NCBI GenBank assembly: GCA_028532985.1 | Contig: JANCIK010000005.1 | Span: 310,001 to 374,000, forward strand | Direction: 5' to 3' | Length of the DNA stretch: 64,000 nucleotides | DNA from: Stropharia rugosoannulata | Lineage: Eukaryota > Basidiomycota > Agaricomycetes > Agaricales > Strophariaceae | In this document: positions 53,241 to 64,000 of the stretch, one piece after another | How positions within the stretch are numbered: the first letter of the stretch is position 1 | Layout of the letters: each line of letters opens with the position of its first letter | The notes under the pieces: generated by a model | Database searches by the model: none | What the model was told of the DNA's origin: nothing | Seen by the model: the letters and a program-made list of their open reading frames with translations, nothing else | Translations under genes and position numbers: made by a program

Positions 53241-56200
53241 CGACGAGGACACCCGCTGGGCGGTGCATTGATATAGAGCTCACGATACAGTGGAAAAACG
53301 AAACGAAGTACTCAGCAGGAAATTCCACGCTCATGAGAAGGTACACAGAGGAAAGGAGTCCGTTAACCGTCCAATTGGTGACAATGGAGTGGTAAACGGA
53401 TGATTGCATAGGCAGATTGGTGATATGGTATGGACGGTACTTCGTAAATTTAACGAGCCACCATTATTTTAGCCCGAGCTTTCCACCTGTGAGACCGGTT
53501 GTCCTGCACAGAACACAAATAACCATTGCTCTGGTTTAGGCAATCGGCAGGGCAATGTCGTTATAAATATACATTCCCTTCAGAGTTTATTTTAAAAACA
53601 AGCTTTGTGAGATTTAAGCGTACATAGTAGTGTCATGGATGTGTATCGTACCTGGCGCTATGGTACACTATGTGGTTTTCATTCACATATTCCTGTAATT
53701 TAGTCAAACCATTAGGACCACATAAGCCAATTTTGAGCTGAGTAAGGTCAGTCATTTGATATAAATCGCGTCTGCACCAGCCTATACTTGCGCGGACTGT
53801 AATGCAAACCGATATAATGGCTCTTACGGTCGGTTGGCAAAATCCAGGTTGCGCCTGCGTAACTACGGGTTTATTAATAGAATACTCATACTGGTTCTAA
53901 GTATGAAATAACGCGATCATTGCCTGTGCATTTACGTGAATGAGCATGGGCGGTTTACAAGAGAATGCTTACTCAGTTTTCAGTCCTGGCTTTTCTTCCC
54001 AAACATAAAGTTTAAGCCCCACACAAATTCGGTCAGGTTCATGCGCCTTACTGACTGATTAATCCTGTACGATAAATTTAGATATCAGGTACGTATAAAT
54101 AGTTAGAAATGGATTATGTAGTTTTATCTAATGTGGTATTTTATCATTTGAAGAGTCTCACGGAGTTACACGGATGTGATTGCCTTTGAAAGAAGCACCA
54201 TATGACTTCGCATTCCAGCGCCGTACGCGTGTACACCTTTCTCGAGATTCTCGACGTCGTCGGCTCCCACTCCAGGATTGATTTCCCGCCGGTAATGCGA
54301 CAACTATCCCTCCCGGCACCACGTATCCCGGTCACCCTCATTTACCGAGCTTTACCCGGTAAAAGACGGTTATGTTCCTGTCTGCACCCTGCACACGCCT
54401 TCGCTTCCGCAGTTGCTATTGTTGCATCTAATATCATTTCCAATAGGACGGATGTCCTGAAGTCAGTAATGGACTTAAAATACTATCCTTTACATTGTCT
54501 CGGTTGCGCATTTGCTAATGATCAACAGAAAGCAACTTTTATTTGCTATGTGCGTTTGTTCCATTCGAGCCGAGCAACGTATTCCCATTGAATTGAGTAT
54601 GAAAAAACCGTGCCTTTGTTAGTATAAGCTCCAGGGAGAAGTGGGCCTTCTGAAACTGTTTTACTGGACTGAGTAATGGCCCGACCGGTCGTTGAGACCT
54701 GCGCAACTGCCTGCAACTGCTGAGGCAATACGCAATGAGAAAAGCTGACTCATAACACGTGCATGCTCCTACCTCGGACGAACCCGAGACCGGGCCTCTC
54801 TAGACTCTCCGTGCATGACCATACAAGTCGTGCTCAACCCATGAACCTGTTGCTCCACTGCGTACTATACGAGGTCTAGTATTATAGTGATACCGCTCTT
54901 CTATCTCTATAGCCGCATTTCCTGCACGATTTCCTCCCCAAAATGGCGTAAGTGAACCCCGCAACCCGCAGTTGGTACCGGCTGAGACTACCTGTACAGC
55001 TGCGGTAAAGTGCTGATGTGTAACCTTTACCACGTTTAAGGCGGCTAATAGTTATTCAGGACTCTTCACTTTCTCTGCAGGGCCTGAGCTTCTTTTAGGC
55101 AATTATTTATGGCAGTATTATGTTGCGGCCGTCGTGCTCACAAACACTGACATCTGTGCGTGAGCTCTTTTCCGGTTTAAATATAGTATTACCTGTCCCA
55201 CTATTATAATATCACATTCACGGTCTCCTCACTGAGTGATAGTCATACCCAGCACCAGCACTGGATTTCTGTCATTCTTGTGTATATGTATTACATATTT
55301 TTGTCGCCACATCAAGAGAGCGTTTGTGTCAAGGTGGGTCATCAATGAGCTCTAAGCGTTTTGCTGTGCATTTTCCATAACCATATACACCGACCACAGA
55401 TTACGAGCGAGAAAAGAGGATAGTACCGACGTGCCGCGGAACACTGACCAGTGAGCGCCTGCGACCTCCGAACCTGGGATATGCAAGTATGCGATACCTT
55501 ACCATTCCGGAGATATTATTTATCCGCTACTGGAGGAAGACGATAGCATTTAGAAAACAGAGTCATCCAGTATTCCATGGCTCCTTAAAACAGAAAATAG
55601 CAGTCAGTGCTGACTCTCTTCTGGGAGCAGTGGCCTGGAATAGCTCGAGCTAGTACATGGTCCAAAATCCTCTATCCCGGGCCCTTTGAGGCGGTTTACC
55701 GCACCCACCACGCGCTCCCGATTTTGCCCGCTTTCTGACCTTATTTTATAAGTCATCCTCGCCTGTACGATGGAACGTTCTGGTAGTTGACTATCAACCA
55801 GAGTAAACGCTACTAACACCACCGTTGAGCCATGCGGTGAGCGGCACAGAATCTAGGCTATGGGAAGAATCAAACCCCGCGCCACGCTATCCCGCGCTCT
55901 GCGACTGGTCCGTGCGTGATATACAAGCAGTATGGATATATAGGTCTGCATACACACCAGATGCTGGTATGAGCGCGAATAAACACATAGCGCTTTGACT
56001 ACTAGTACAGTTGCCCGATGAATAAAGGATTTCCTTTTAACAGTACTGTCTACCAGACCTGCACAGCGCACTCACGCACTTCTAATAAATCCGGATGCGC
56101 TTCGTATTGGACCTAGACTCTAACGAATTCGAACGCATACTAAGTATTGCGGGCGTCGACCCACTTTCGGTCGCCAAAACTATTTTGGCAGAGAAATATG

Positions 56201-56521
56201 CCCCAGCATTGAAATATTGACGTTTATAGTAATGGCCATAAAAGACGAATCAAATACATGACCTATATAGCAACACTTTTGTGGTCGCCATAAACAGTAC
56301 GTACTACACTGCCTTCCATTTTTATTATCTTCCAAATATAACGGTAATGCTTCAAATTACTCTTTGATGGCCACTGTGCGGCAAAGCGTTGTTTCTGTCA
56401 TTGTTTGGCTTCCTACTTAAGTACAACGCTTCCTTAGGCCACAGGCAGAGGGACAAGAATATATACGTATCATAAACCCTCACCAATCTCTATCGTCGCC
56501 TTGCCCTTCTTACATTTCATA
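53241..56521. other. 3.3-kb stretch without a recognised gene
   Basis: A 129-codon plus-strand frame (54202-54591) has no recognisable domain and an unconvincing context. Nothing else supportable on either strand. Confidence 0.4.
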
Positions 56522-57169
56522 ATGGCCAGCCAGAACGCCACCAATGACCGGGGCCGACACTACCGAAGGCAAGAGACTCGTCCTCATCGCACTATTGCGA
56601 CATTCTTTGAAGGGGCGAGCAACGTACACATAATTGGGGGCAGCTATACGACTGTCGGAGGGAGTGTCTTTGACACTACCATTTCAAGTAATCGGGCCTC
56701 ATTTCATGCTCCACGCATGCAGCAAGGACAGACCTTCGTAATGAACAACCATTCCACAAACATCGACATTAACGGCCAGCATATACGCGTAAATGCGAAT
56801 GGTCGCGTCTCTTACTTTCCCGATACGAGCAACCCCGTTATAGGAGGCATGGATGTTACTGTTATTGGCGGAAATTACTACTCCATGTCAGAGTCTACTA
56901 CCCCTAGGGGTAATGTACACCAAGATCGTCAGTCAGGGTATACTAATACATCATTTGGTGGTGCGAGTACTATGCACTTGCAAGAAGAAAAAGCTGCTAC
57001 CATCGACGACGATGGATATGGGTCCGATAGTACCCTTTATGAAGAGCCACCAATGCCACCAGTGACCTACGGCGGAGCAGCATCACAGAATGAACGTATG
57101 GGTGATGGAGTCAGTCATGATCCTGGTATGAATTTTCTTTTTTTCAACGAGTCTCCCATCGCTCACTAG
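56522..57169 (+). CDS. Small protein with glycine-rich GG(S/N)Y motifs
   Basis: ATG 56522 opens 215 residues. Two related motifs are visible: FFEGASNVHIIGGSYTTVGG near the start and GGMDVTVIGGNYYSMSE later. The form FxxAxxVxIxGGxFxxVxG is common at the N-terminus of many Agaricomycete proteins of unknown role, some leading into NTPase or kinase domains; here nothing follows. The C-terminus is Asp/Pro-rich and low complexity. A possible last intron (GTATGA ... CACTAG, 57126-57171) would replace the last residues with ATSFTPLCHR. No signal peptide or membrane segment. Confidence 0.55.
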   Translation: MASQNATNDRGRHYRRQETRPHRTIATFFEGASNVHIIGGSYTTVGGSVFDTTISSNRASFHAPRMQQGQTFVMNNHSTNIDINGQHIRVNANGRVSYFPDTSNPVIGGMDVTVIGGNYYSMSESTTPRGNVHQDRQSGYTNTSFGGASTMHLQEEKAATIDDDGYGSDSTLYEEPPMPPVTYGGAASQNERMGDGVSHDPGMNFLFFNESPIAH

Positions 57170-59957
57170 CTACTTCTTTCACTCCATTATGCCATAGATA
57201 GCACCATAAGCGACGAAAGTAGTCGTCAAAATGACACGCAGTACAGGAACAAACCTCTTCCTCCCATTCCTGGGGATATAACGAGGGGGACTGAGTAATT
57301 GTGGGGTAGAATGAGCTTGCGAGACAGAATGCAATACCTGAGTATATGCACCGCAGCGTGTCCGTAATCTAAACATCCAAACATATTTCGCAGATTTTTA
57401 ACGCAACCTTACATAGAGAAGTTAATACAAAATGCATTAGCACACTCGTTCCTCCCCGGGAAGGAGTGTGTAAAAAAGGCGCGATAATTTACAATAAAGC
57501 AAAATTTTATAATCAGATGAGCTCATGGCCTTGCTGAAAGCTAAGGTTCCCCACGTTCTACTTTCCGTCGGTTTGCCTCTGCTTGTCCGTGCTCTTCCCT
57601 TGCATACACGACCAAACAATCTCAAGAGACCCCCCGTTCAAATGTTAGTCGGTTTGTCTCTGCTTGTAGTCCCTTCTTATCCTCACATATCTAAACAATC
57701 TCCCCGTTCAAATGTTGGTCGGTTTTGCGTTGTTTGTCTCACCCATCTCTTCCTTATACTAACAAATACTATCAGGCCATTTTCGTTTATATTCTAACTG
57801 CGCTTGTTACCGTTATACACTTTTTACTTTGCCTATGTCTCCTCTATTTACGTGGAAATAACATTACATTTATATTTTCTCCTTAATTAAATAAAAAAAC
57901 CCAGCAAGGCCCAATCGCTGAAAGCGATACTTTAAGCTTTATGGGTCGTTGTTTGTTTCGACCCATCTCTTCGCCCTCACCCAACCGTGACCGTCCGCTA
58001 AGTAGGATGACAGTGCGTTTTTCCTTTGTATCTCATTAATCATTTCTGATACTTGCCCGCAGTCTTCCGTCTACGTGTACGGCGATGCTTCTCGGCTGTC
58101 CGTGTTTGCCTCCGGTTCTTGTACATCCGGTTCCGATCGCTCTCTCGCGACACGGCGACAAGCAACTTCAGCGCAACACATTCATAAGTGTCGAGACGTT
58201 CATAATGTCTCCTGCTTTGGTCGTGTACACACCCGCTCCATCCGCTGCGCATACCATGATCTTGCTCTTTTATCCTTCTCGACCAACCTTGCGCAGACGG
58301 TCCCGATTGTCCACGCTCAGTCTGTCAAGAGCTGTTTAACCCTTCGCCCACGCTGAAATGCGTGACATTCCGAGAAGCATACTTGTTTCAAACTCTCACA
58401 TACGCTTAATGACCTAGTATTTTGCAGCACCTTCCCCTGCCCCAGCGTACCTTCTTGTCTGACTCACAAGGAACGGCCTTTGCGCGTAGCCCTTCCTTTG
58501 CCGTAACACCCGTTTCTCATTCTGACGCTTCTTATCACTGGCCGCCTCCCTCACCCATATTAAAGTGAGTCTCATGCTTCAGGCCCCGTTCACATCATGA
58601 CTCCTCATCGCGTCACGGCCTACCTGTCCGCGCGTCGGCCGCGGACAGTTCGATCACATCCGCTCCCCTACCTAGGACATGTATCCCGCCCACTGCCCAC
58701 TCCGCTTTCCATATAAACCTCATCGCCCGGAAGTGCATCATCCTGTCTTTCGGCCACCAGGTATGCTCCCCTAGCCCCGACCGCTCAACATTCTCAAATT
58801 CAATTGCAGCCCGGTCCCCGTTCCTCGCATCGCGTACCCTATGCCGCCCGTTCACGCACACATGAATGATATTTCGGAAAACTGACAACACTCTCAATTC
58901 GATGCTCTGGTTATGTGTGACTCTTTCCCCGGGAACCCCTTGATGTAGCCTCGCATCGCACTCGGCTGCACCACTGCTTTTTCACTGATGCTTTTTGTTG
59001 CTGTGATCGACTGTCCTTGTTCTCATTGTATCACGTCCAGTGCCTCTCGTCATACCTCGTCTTCCCGCCTCGAAGTCAGGCTCACCCGTTTCGGGCGCAC
59101 GCACCGCGCAACACTATAGCGCCGCTCACTTGCATACAACAATCACCTATTACACTCCCCACCCGTCGGTCACAATGCGATTACGGACACGCCTCCCGGT
59201 TACCAAGCGTCAACTGTTTGTTTTGCCCTCGCTCCTCGCTTTAGCTCTCTCTCGGTGACAAATATTTGGATCCGCCGCTTCCTGCCTCGCCCCGTTGACG
59301 GTCACCCATACCCCGGAAGGCTGCACTGTCCACCCGTCCACCTCTCGCAATATAGTAACTCGAGCTCTGGTCCCACGGCAGATCATCTTTGATTTTGTCG
59401 TCTGTTCTATCCTGATCGATAAATCGCCTACTGCCCTACTCATCTCCTTTGACTACGTGAGACAATCATTGTCCTAACCTTCCTCTTTCTCTATATTGCT
59501 TCGTCGGCCCCTAACTCCATCTTGCCTTGCAGAGCTTTGAACTCGCCGATGTCCGTATTGTCCCATGTGTAACGTGAGCCGCTCAACCTGTTCCACACTC
59601 CCAGCATGCGTATTGTCGCACATACACGACGCCCCCTTTTTATTTCATGTTCTCCTCCTGGGCCCCTGAACATATCCTAGTTAGCCCTACGTTTTCTCTT
59701 CCGGCTCCGTTGTCCAAAGAGACCCCTAGGTCCCGAACAATGTACGACCTATGGATTGTTATCCCTATTGCTTGGCTATCTCTCGTGTTCTCTCTTTTCG
59801 CGTGTATATGTTGATCAAACTGTAGCACCTACTATGTCTATTTACAGACACTACCATCTGAGCATTTGAAATCGCTCTATACTTTGGAAAGTGGGTAAAT
59901 CTACCACAGCACTGGGTGGCGAATGAAGTACTCCATAGATTAATGTTCATCTTTATT
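57170..59957. other. 2.8-kb pyrimidine-rich stretch without a recognised gene
   Basis: Plus strand is C/T-rich. A block GTCGGTTTG(C/T)CTCTGCTTG occurs twice near 57568 and 57650, with a third partial copy at 57718, alongside repeated CCCCGTTCAAATGTT. Frames on both strands have unlikely composition. Confidence 0.4.
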
Positions 59958-61702
59958 TCATACATACAACATTATACATTGTAAACCTTGTCGGGCCAAA
60001 TCTCTTTCAGCTATACTTATATCAGAACGTATGAGTCCTTGAGGATCCATGGAATATCGCAGTGTGAACACAGGAGGTGAAGTTTCGTATGAAAACCATG
60101 TTCTTAGCTTATTGCTCGAAGTGATGCGCCCGGGTTGTTGGCCTCTGGAATGTAAGGGAATTGAGAGAGTGGGATTTTTCATCATGACTGTACCATTCTC
60201 GATGGAGAAGTTAACGACTCCGAAAAAGATTACAGACTCATCTGCATGTTCCTGAGAGTAGAGACGCATGTCTAATAGGTTGAAGTCCCAGGCTCGCCCA
60301 AACAAGTCACCCTTGCATCCATATGGTCCATAACGCTTTCGAAGGCCTGGAACAATGAGAAGGTGCATGCGAAGGCCAACGTGAGTCGGGAGGAAAGGCT
60401 CAACGGGAACGACGTCATCTAGCTTGGTCCTGGACTTGATAGACGGCATAAACTCGTAATCAAAGGCATCAGATCGATCACGGTATGCTTCCACTGTGGT
60501 TGGAATGACGCTGTTACTGTCAGCAGAGTAGCTATGGTTGAAAACATCCAAGACACGGTGCTTGCTACTGATGAGCTCACGCATGAGCCGAGAGAAAGCA
60601 CTCCTTGCCCCTTCGCCGTATGCCGTGGATATGCTGACGTCAAGGATCCCCATAAGGGAGTAGGCCCTATCTTCTGCGCGAGTAACATGCCTCCCGCACG
60701 CTATTTGCAGTCGTCTGGATATTGCAATTCTCCCCGGATACCCATCTCTAAAGAGTTCCATTTCCCGTGGAGTTATGCCCGCAGCAGCAGCTACTTCCTT
60801 CTCATCGCATGCCATCTTGTTCCAGATCATGTCGTAGACTGCAATTCTCTTTGGAGCTACGAGTTCTTGCAGTGTCCACCCACGCGTGAACCAAGAGTCT
60901 CGGGCTATATCATGCGCGAACTGAGTTCCAGACAAAAAAATGACGCAAATATCGGCCTGGCGGTACCACTTATACATGGATCGGATAGCCTCGTCTAACT
61001 CAGCGCTACTCTCCTTGTTGATACAACACGTGTCGATCCAGCCCAGACAGCACCCGTGAAATTGGGCAGAAACTCGGCAGAAGTTACTGATTTTGGAATA
61101 TCCACCAGGATTCTGTGCTCGTGTAGCCCAGTCTTGATACGTGATCTCTCCAGAAGGGTCGCTTGTCCATGTATGAGAAAGGATAGTGTAGCGAGTATAT
61201 TTTTCAATGAGGAAATGGGTGTCGTCGATTGGGATATCTTTAGTTTCAATAATGACTCCATCCTGATCGTGTTTGGTTGTTCGTAACATGTTACCGGTGT
61301 TGGGATGTACAGGTCCGTTGTCGATATGCGCAAGTATCATGGGTGCTAGAAATTGAACTGCTCCCCGATGGTCGACCAGACGAATGTCCAATCCATTTGC
61401 ATCAAACGCCAGCAGTCGTGTGGGTAGTTCAGATACAGCTTTACGGAGTCTGTTCAACATGTTTTGTTCCTTGTAGTTTTTGCCTTGACAAAAAGTTAAG
61501 CAATGAAAACAGCATCTAAAAAAAACGTACGTTCTGGTAGCACATCTCGCATGTCGGCCATGTTTACGAAACTGCGCTGGCCTGGATCTGCGAACGAAGG
61601 AGAAAAGTTCGCGATTCTTGGGTTGCCAGATGACTGGGACAACATCATAGCACGACAGTCACCAACGGTTTCCGCAATGAATGACTTCAGACAGTTGAGC
61701 AT
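59958..61702 (-). CDS. HET-domain protein
   Basis: Exon 1 61702-61531 and exon 2 61483-59958 join in frame across a 47-nt intron, giving 565 residues. HET domain core: YTILSHTWTSD, then GYSKISNFCRVSAQFHGCCL, GWIDTCCINKESSAELDEAI, MYKWYRQADICVIFLS and WFTRGWTLQELVAPKRIAVY. The order matches HET proteins that trigger cell death in heterokaryon incompatibility in ascomycetes; in basidiomycetes the family is large and its roles are mostly untested. No NACHT, WD40 or ankyrin part is attached. Cytosolic by appearance. Confidence 0.85.
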
Positions 61703-62229
61703 TTGATACTCCACCGATTGTGCGCGGGAGGAGTGGCCTATAAATTAAATTGTTCGTCGGCAATCATCGAATATCGACAACGTCGTAGACCCGGATAACG
61801 TGCCGGGTCTTGCATATAAATGTCCCCCGTGCCTGCCAGCCATTAATCACCCGGTCTGATGTGAGTTGTTACATAATCGACCTGTATCATATGATATATC
61901 TTCCACGGTTGGCGTACCCATCCCACCTATCCGCTCCCAAAGGTTCTGCCCGTAAGTGTCCTACCCTGTTCTGTACCTCACATACTATGCCAGTCAATGA
62001 CATTTGAATCTTCTGAATAGTACTGTATCCTTATAATATGAACATAAAGCTAGGGAGGACAATACCTTTTGCTGTTGATGTCATCATTACTGAGGGACTG
62101 CTAGTATATACATATAGTAGATATTCACTAAGTAATGTTTAATTAGACATTTCAACAATGGAGAACATGTCGCGAGCGTAAATGGTGACAATACGGTAAT
62201 GTACGCTTGTAGAATTGAACAACGAGCTA
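61703..62229. other. Intergenic region upstream of the HET gene
   Basis: No gene recognised. Confidence 0.4.
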
Positions 62230-63640
62230 ATCAATCAAACAAACGCGCGTGGTGTGCAAGCTCTGGTAGAATCCTACCATATGTGCGCTGGCACAAATTC
62301 ACCCACGCGCGCACGCTTTCCCAAGTCGTGGTGAAATTACACGATGGGTAATACATGAGGAGCGGTGGGGGGAATGCACCAATGCATGCGGGGTGTGCAA
62401 GCTCTGGTAGAATTCTACCATATGCGTGATGGTCTAAATTTACCCGCGCGCGCGCGCGCTTTCCCAGGCCGTGGTACAAATTCACCATGGGAATCTGTGG
62501 TAGAAACTTACCATACGCATACTTGCCTGAATTCACCGCGCGCGCGCGCTTTCCCAAGTCGTGGTGAAATTACACCATGGGTAATACATGAGGAGGGGTG
62601 GGGGGAATGCACCAATGCACGCGTGGTGTGCAAGCTCTGGTAGAATCCTACCATATGCCTGATGGCCTAAATTTACCCACGCGCGCGCGCGCTTTCCCAG
62701 GCCGTGGTACAAATTCACCATGGCTTCAATGTTGTGAGCGGTGGGGAAATATACCAATACACGTGTGGTGTGCAACCTCTGGTAGAATTCTATCATATGC
62801 GTGATGGTCTAAATTCACCCACGCGCGCGCACTTCCCCAAGCCGTGGTGAAATTACACCATAGGTAATACATGAGGAGCGGTGGGGGAATTGCACTAATA
62901 TGTGCATGGTATGTAAACTGTGGTAGAAACTTACCATACACGTGCTTGCCTGAATTTACCGCGTGTCCGCACTTCCCCAAGCCGTGGTTAAATTACACAA
63001 TGGGTAATACATGAGGAGCGGTGGGGAATTGCACTAATATGTGCATGGTATGTAAACTGTGGTAGAAACTTACCATACACGTGCTTGCCTGAATTCACCG
63101 CGCACGCGCGCTTCCCCAAGCTGTGGTGAGATTACACCATGAGTAATACATGAGGAGCGGTGGGGGAATTGCACTAATATGTGCGTGGTATGTAAACTGT
63201 GGTAGAAACTTACCATACATGTACTTGTCTGAATTCACCGCGTGTCCGCACTTCCCCAAGCCGTGGTTAAATTACACAATGGGTAATACATGAGGAGCGG
63301 TGGGGGGAATGCACCAATGCACGCGGGGTGTGCAAGCTCTGGTAGAATTCTACCATATGCGTGATGGCCTAAATTTACCCACGCGCGCGCGCTTTCCCAG
63401 GCCGTGGTACAAATTCACCATGGCTTTAATGTTGTGAGCGGTGGGTGAATTGCACTATATGCGCGTGGTATGTAAACTGTGGTAGAAACTTACCATATAC
63501 ACGCTTGCCTGAATTCACCACGCCCGCCTCCTGTCCCGAGTCGTGGTGGAAATTCACCATTGGTATGATGTGTGTGCTGGCGGGCGGAATGCACTATACA
63601 TGCATGGTTCCCGTAGTAGAAATTCACCGTGTATCAGTGT
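62230..63640. repeat. Palindrome-rich satellite, about 12 units of ~110-120 bp
   Basis: Units alternate between two related forms. Each carries a short inverted repeat such as TGGTAGAATTCTACCA (a perfect 16-bp palindrome at 62405-62420 and 63340-63355) or TGGTAGAAACTTACCA, then a (CG)n run within CACGCGCGCGCGC, then GTGGTGAAATTACACCATGG and ACATGAGGAGCGGTGGGG. Units diverge towards the right end (63500-63640), where the motif GTAGAAATTCACC persists. Open frames across it are repeat artefacts. Confidence 0.85.
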
Positions 63641-63816
63641 CTAATAATTATACCTTTGACAACACAATATACATTGCATTATGTCTGGTAGAAATACACT
63701 ATTGTGCATCTGTAGTACGTGCTGTATAGACCAAACACGGCCAAAATGCGCCACTGAATCTCCATGTCGGGTTTTTTCAATATTTCACTGTATTCTCCAC
63801 TACCCGGGGCTTCGCG

Positions 63817-64000
63817 ATGTCCACGAGCATTAACAAAGACATAGACACTGACGGTACGTAAATCTTTGGAAATTACTGTCGCCATACATTTCTAATACAT
63901 TGTGTAGACACCAACATACAGAACATGTTGGTCAAAGATCCAGACGATCCAGAGTGTCAGTACAAGAGTCATGTTTGCACCTCCATACCTTACTGTTGCA
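63817..64000 (+). CDS. 5' end of a gene running off the window, unknown
   Basis: ATG 63817 (MSTSINKDIDTD) is followed by a 54-nt intron (63854-63907, GTACGT...GTAG) and an exon in frame to the window end (TNIQNMLVKDPDDPECQYKS). Acidic start, Cys residues appearing at the edge. Too short to classify. The minus-strand frame over the same DNA (63679-63885) is less convincing. Confidence 0.4.

Noticed and set aside
54202..54591. 129-codon host gene
   Set aside because: No recognisable domain, promoter or splice support; kept only as a note in the gene-free stretch.
62230..63640. Satellite as a CRISPR array
   Set aside because: The whole unit repeats, there are no unique spacers, and the context is a fungal genome.

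Overview
The window comes from a filamentous basidiomycete, most likely a wood- or litter-decaying Agaricomycete. Genes carry many ~45-60 bp GT-AG introns. There is a fungal class II heme peroxidase, a HET-domain protein, an HMG-box protein of the fungal MATA type, and dense Ty3/gypsy retrotransposons. No bacterial, organellar or telomeric signature was seen.

Layout. (1) 1-26596 is a nest of three large Ty3/gypsy elements. E3 (+ strand gag-pol, off-window to the left) is the host; its accessory genes and 3' LTR are at 11350-26596. E1 (- strand, 1-11349, left end off-window) inserted into accessory gene acc-D of E3. E2 (- strand, 12916-22228, two 953-bp LTRs) inserted into accessory gene acc-A of E3. 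(2) 26597-33375 is gene-poor: a 473-bp tandem duplication, a degenerate repeat field and the 3' half of a chromovirus pol. (3) 33376-39454 holds an unplaced GC-rich ORF, a long stretch without recognisable genes and an HMG-box gene. (4) 39464-46314 is a MULE DNA transposon with terminal inverted repeats and a perfect 9-bp target duplication. It appears to encode one very large transposase fused to a USP-type deubiquitinase, a PHD finger and further chromatin-type domains. (5) 46379-64000 is host sequence: a cation/Ca2+ exchanger, a secreted Ala/His-rich protein, the class II peroxidase, a small glycine-motif protein, a HET protein, a palindrome-rich satellite and the 5' end of another gene.

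Most unusual system. All three Ty3 elements carry, antisense to and convergent with gag-pol, a cluster of small genes with their own TATA boxes. Those that can be compared are homologous (called here acc-C, acc-A, acc-B, acc-D in order from the 3' LTR). They contain introns, which an LTR retrotransposon can keep only in genes antisense to its genomic RNA. Each element is also saturated with its own short word, in LTRs, coding sequence and introns alike: TCCGCTGAGCGG-type in E1, TTTCCGAT-type in E2, TGCGCGCATC-type in E3. E1 and E3 have alignable LTRs and accessory genes yet different words. The closest known parallel is plant VANDAL (MULE) anti-silencing, where an element-encoded protein recognises family-specific short motifs. 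I infer, without proof, that the antisense accessory proteins read these words. The MULE has its own word as well (GTGCGTGA subterminal arrays).

Limits: no alignment, search or k-mer count was run. Homologies are judged by eye, splice joints are inferred from frame continuity and GT-AG, and word counts are partial.
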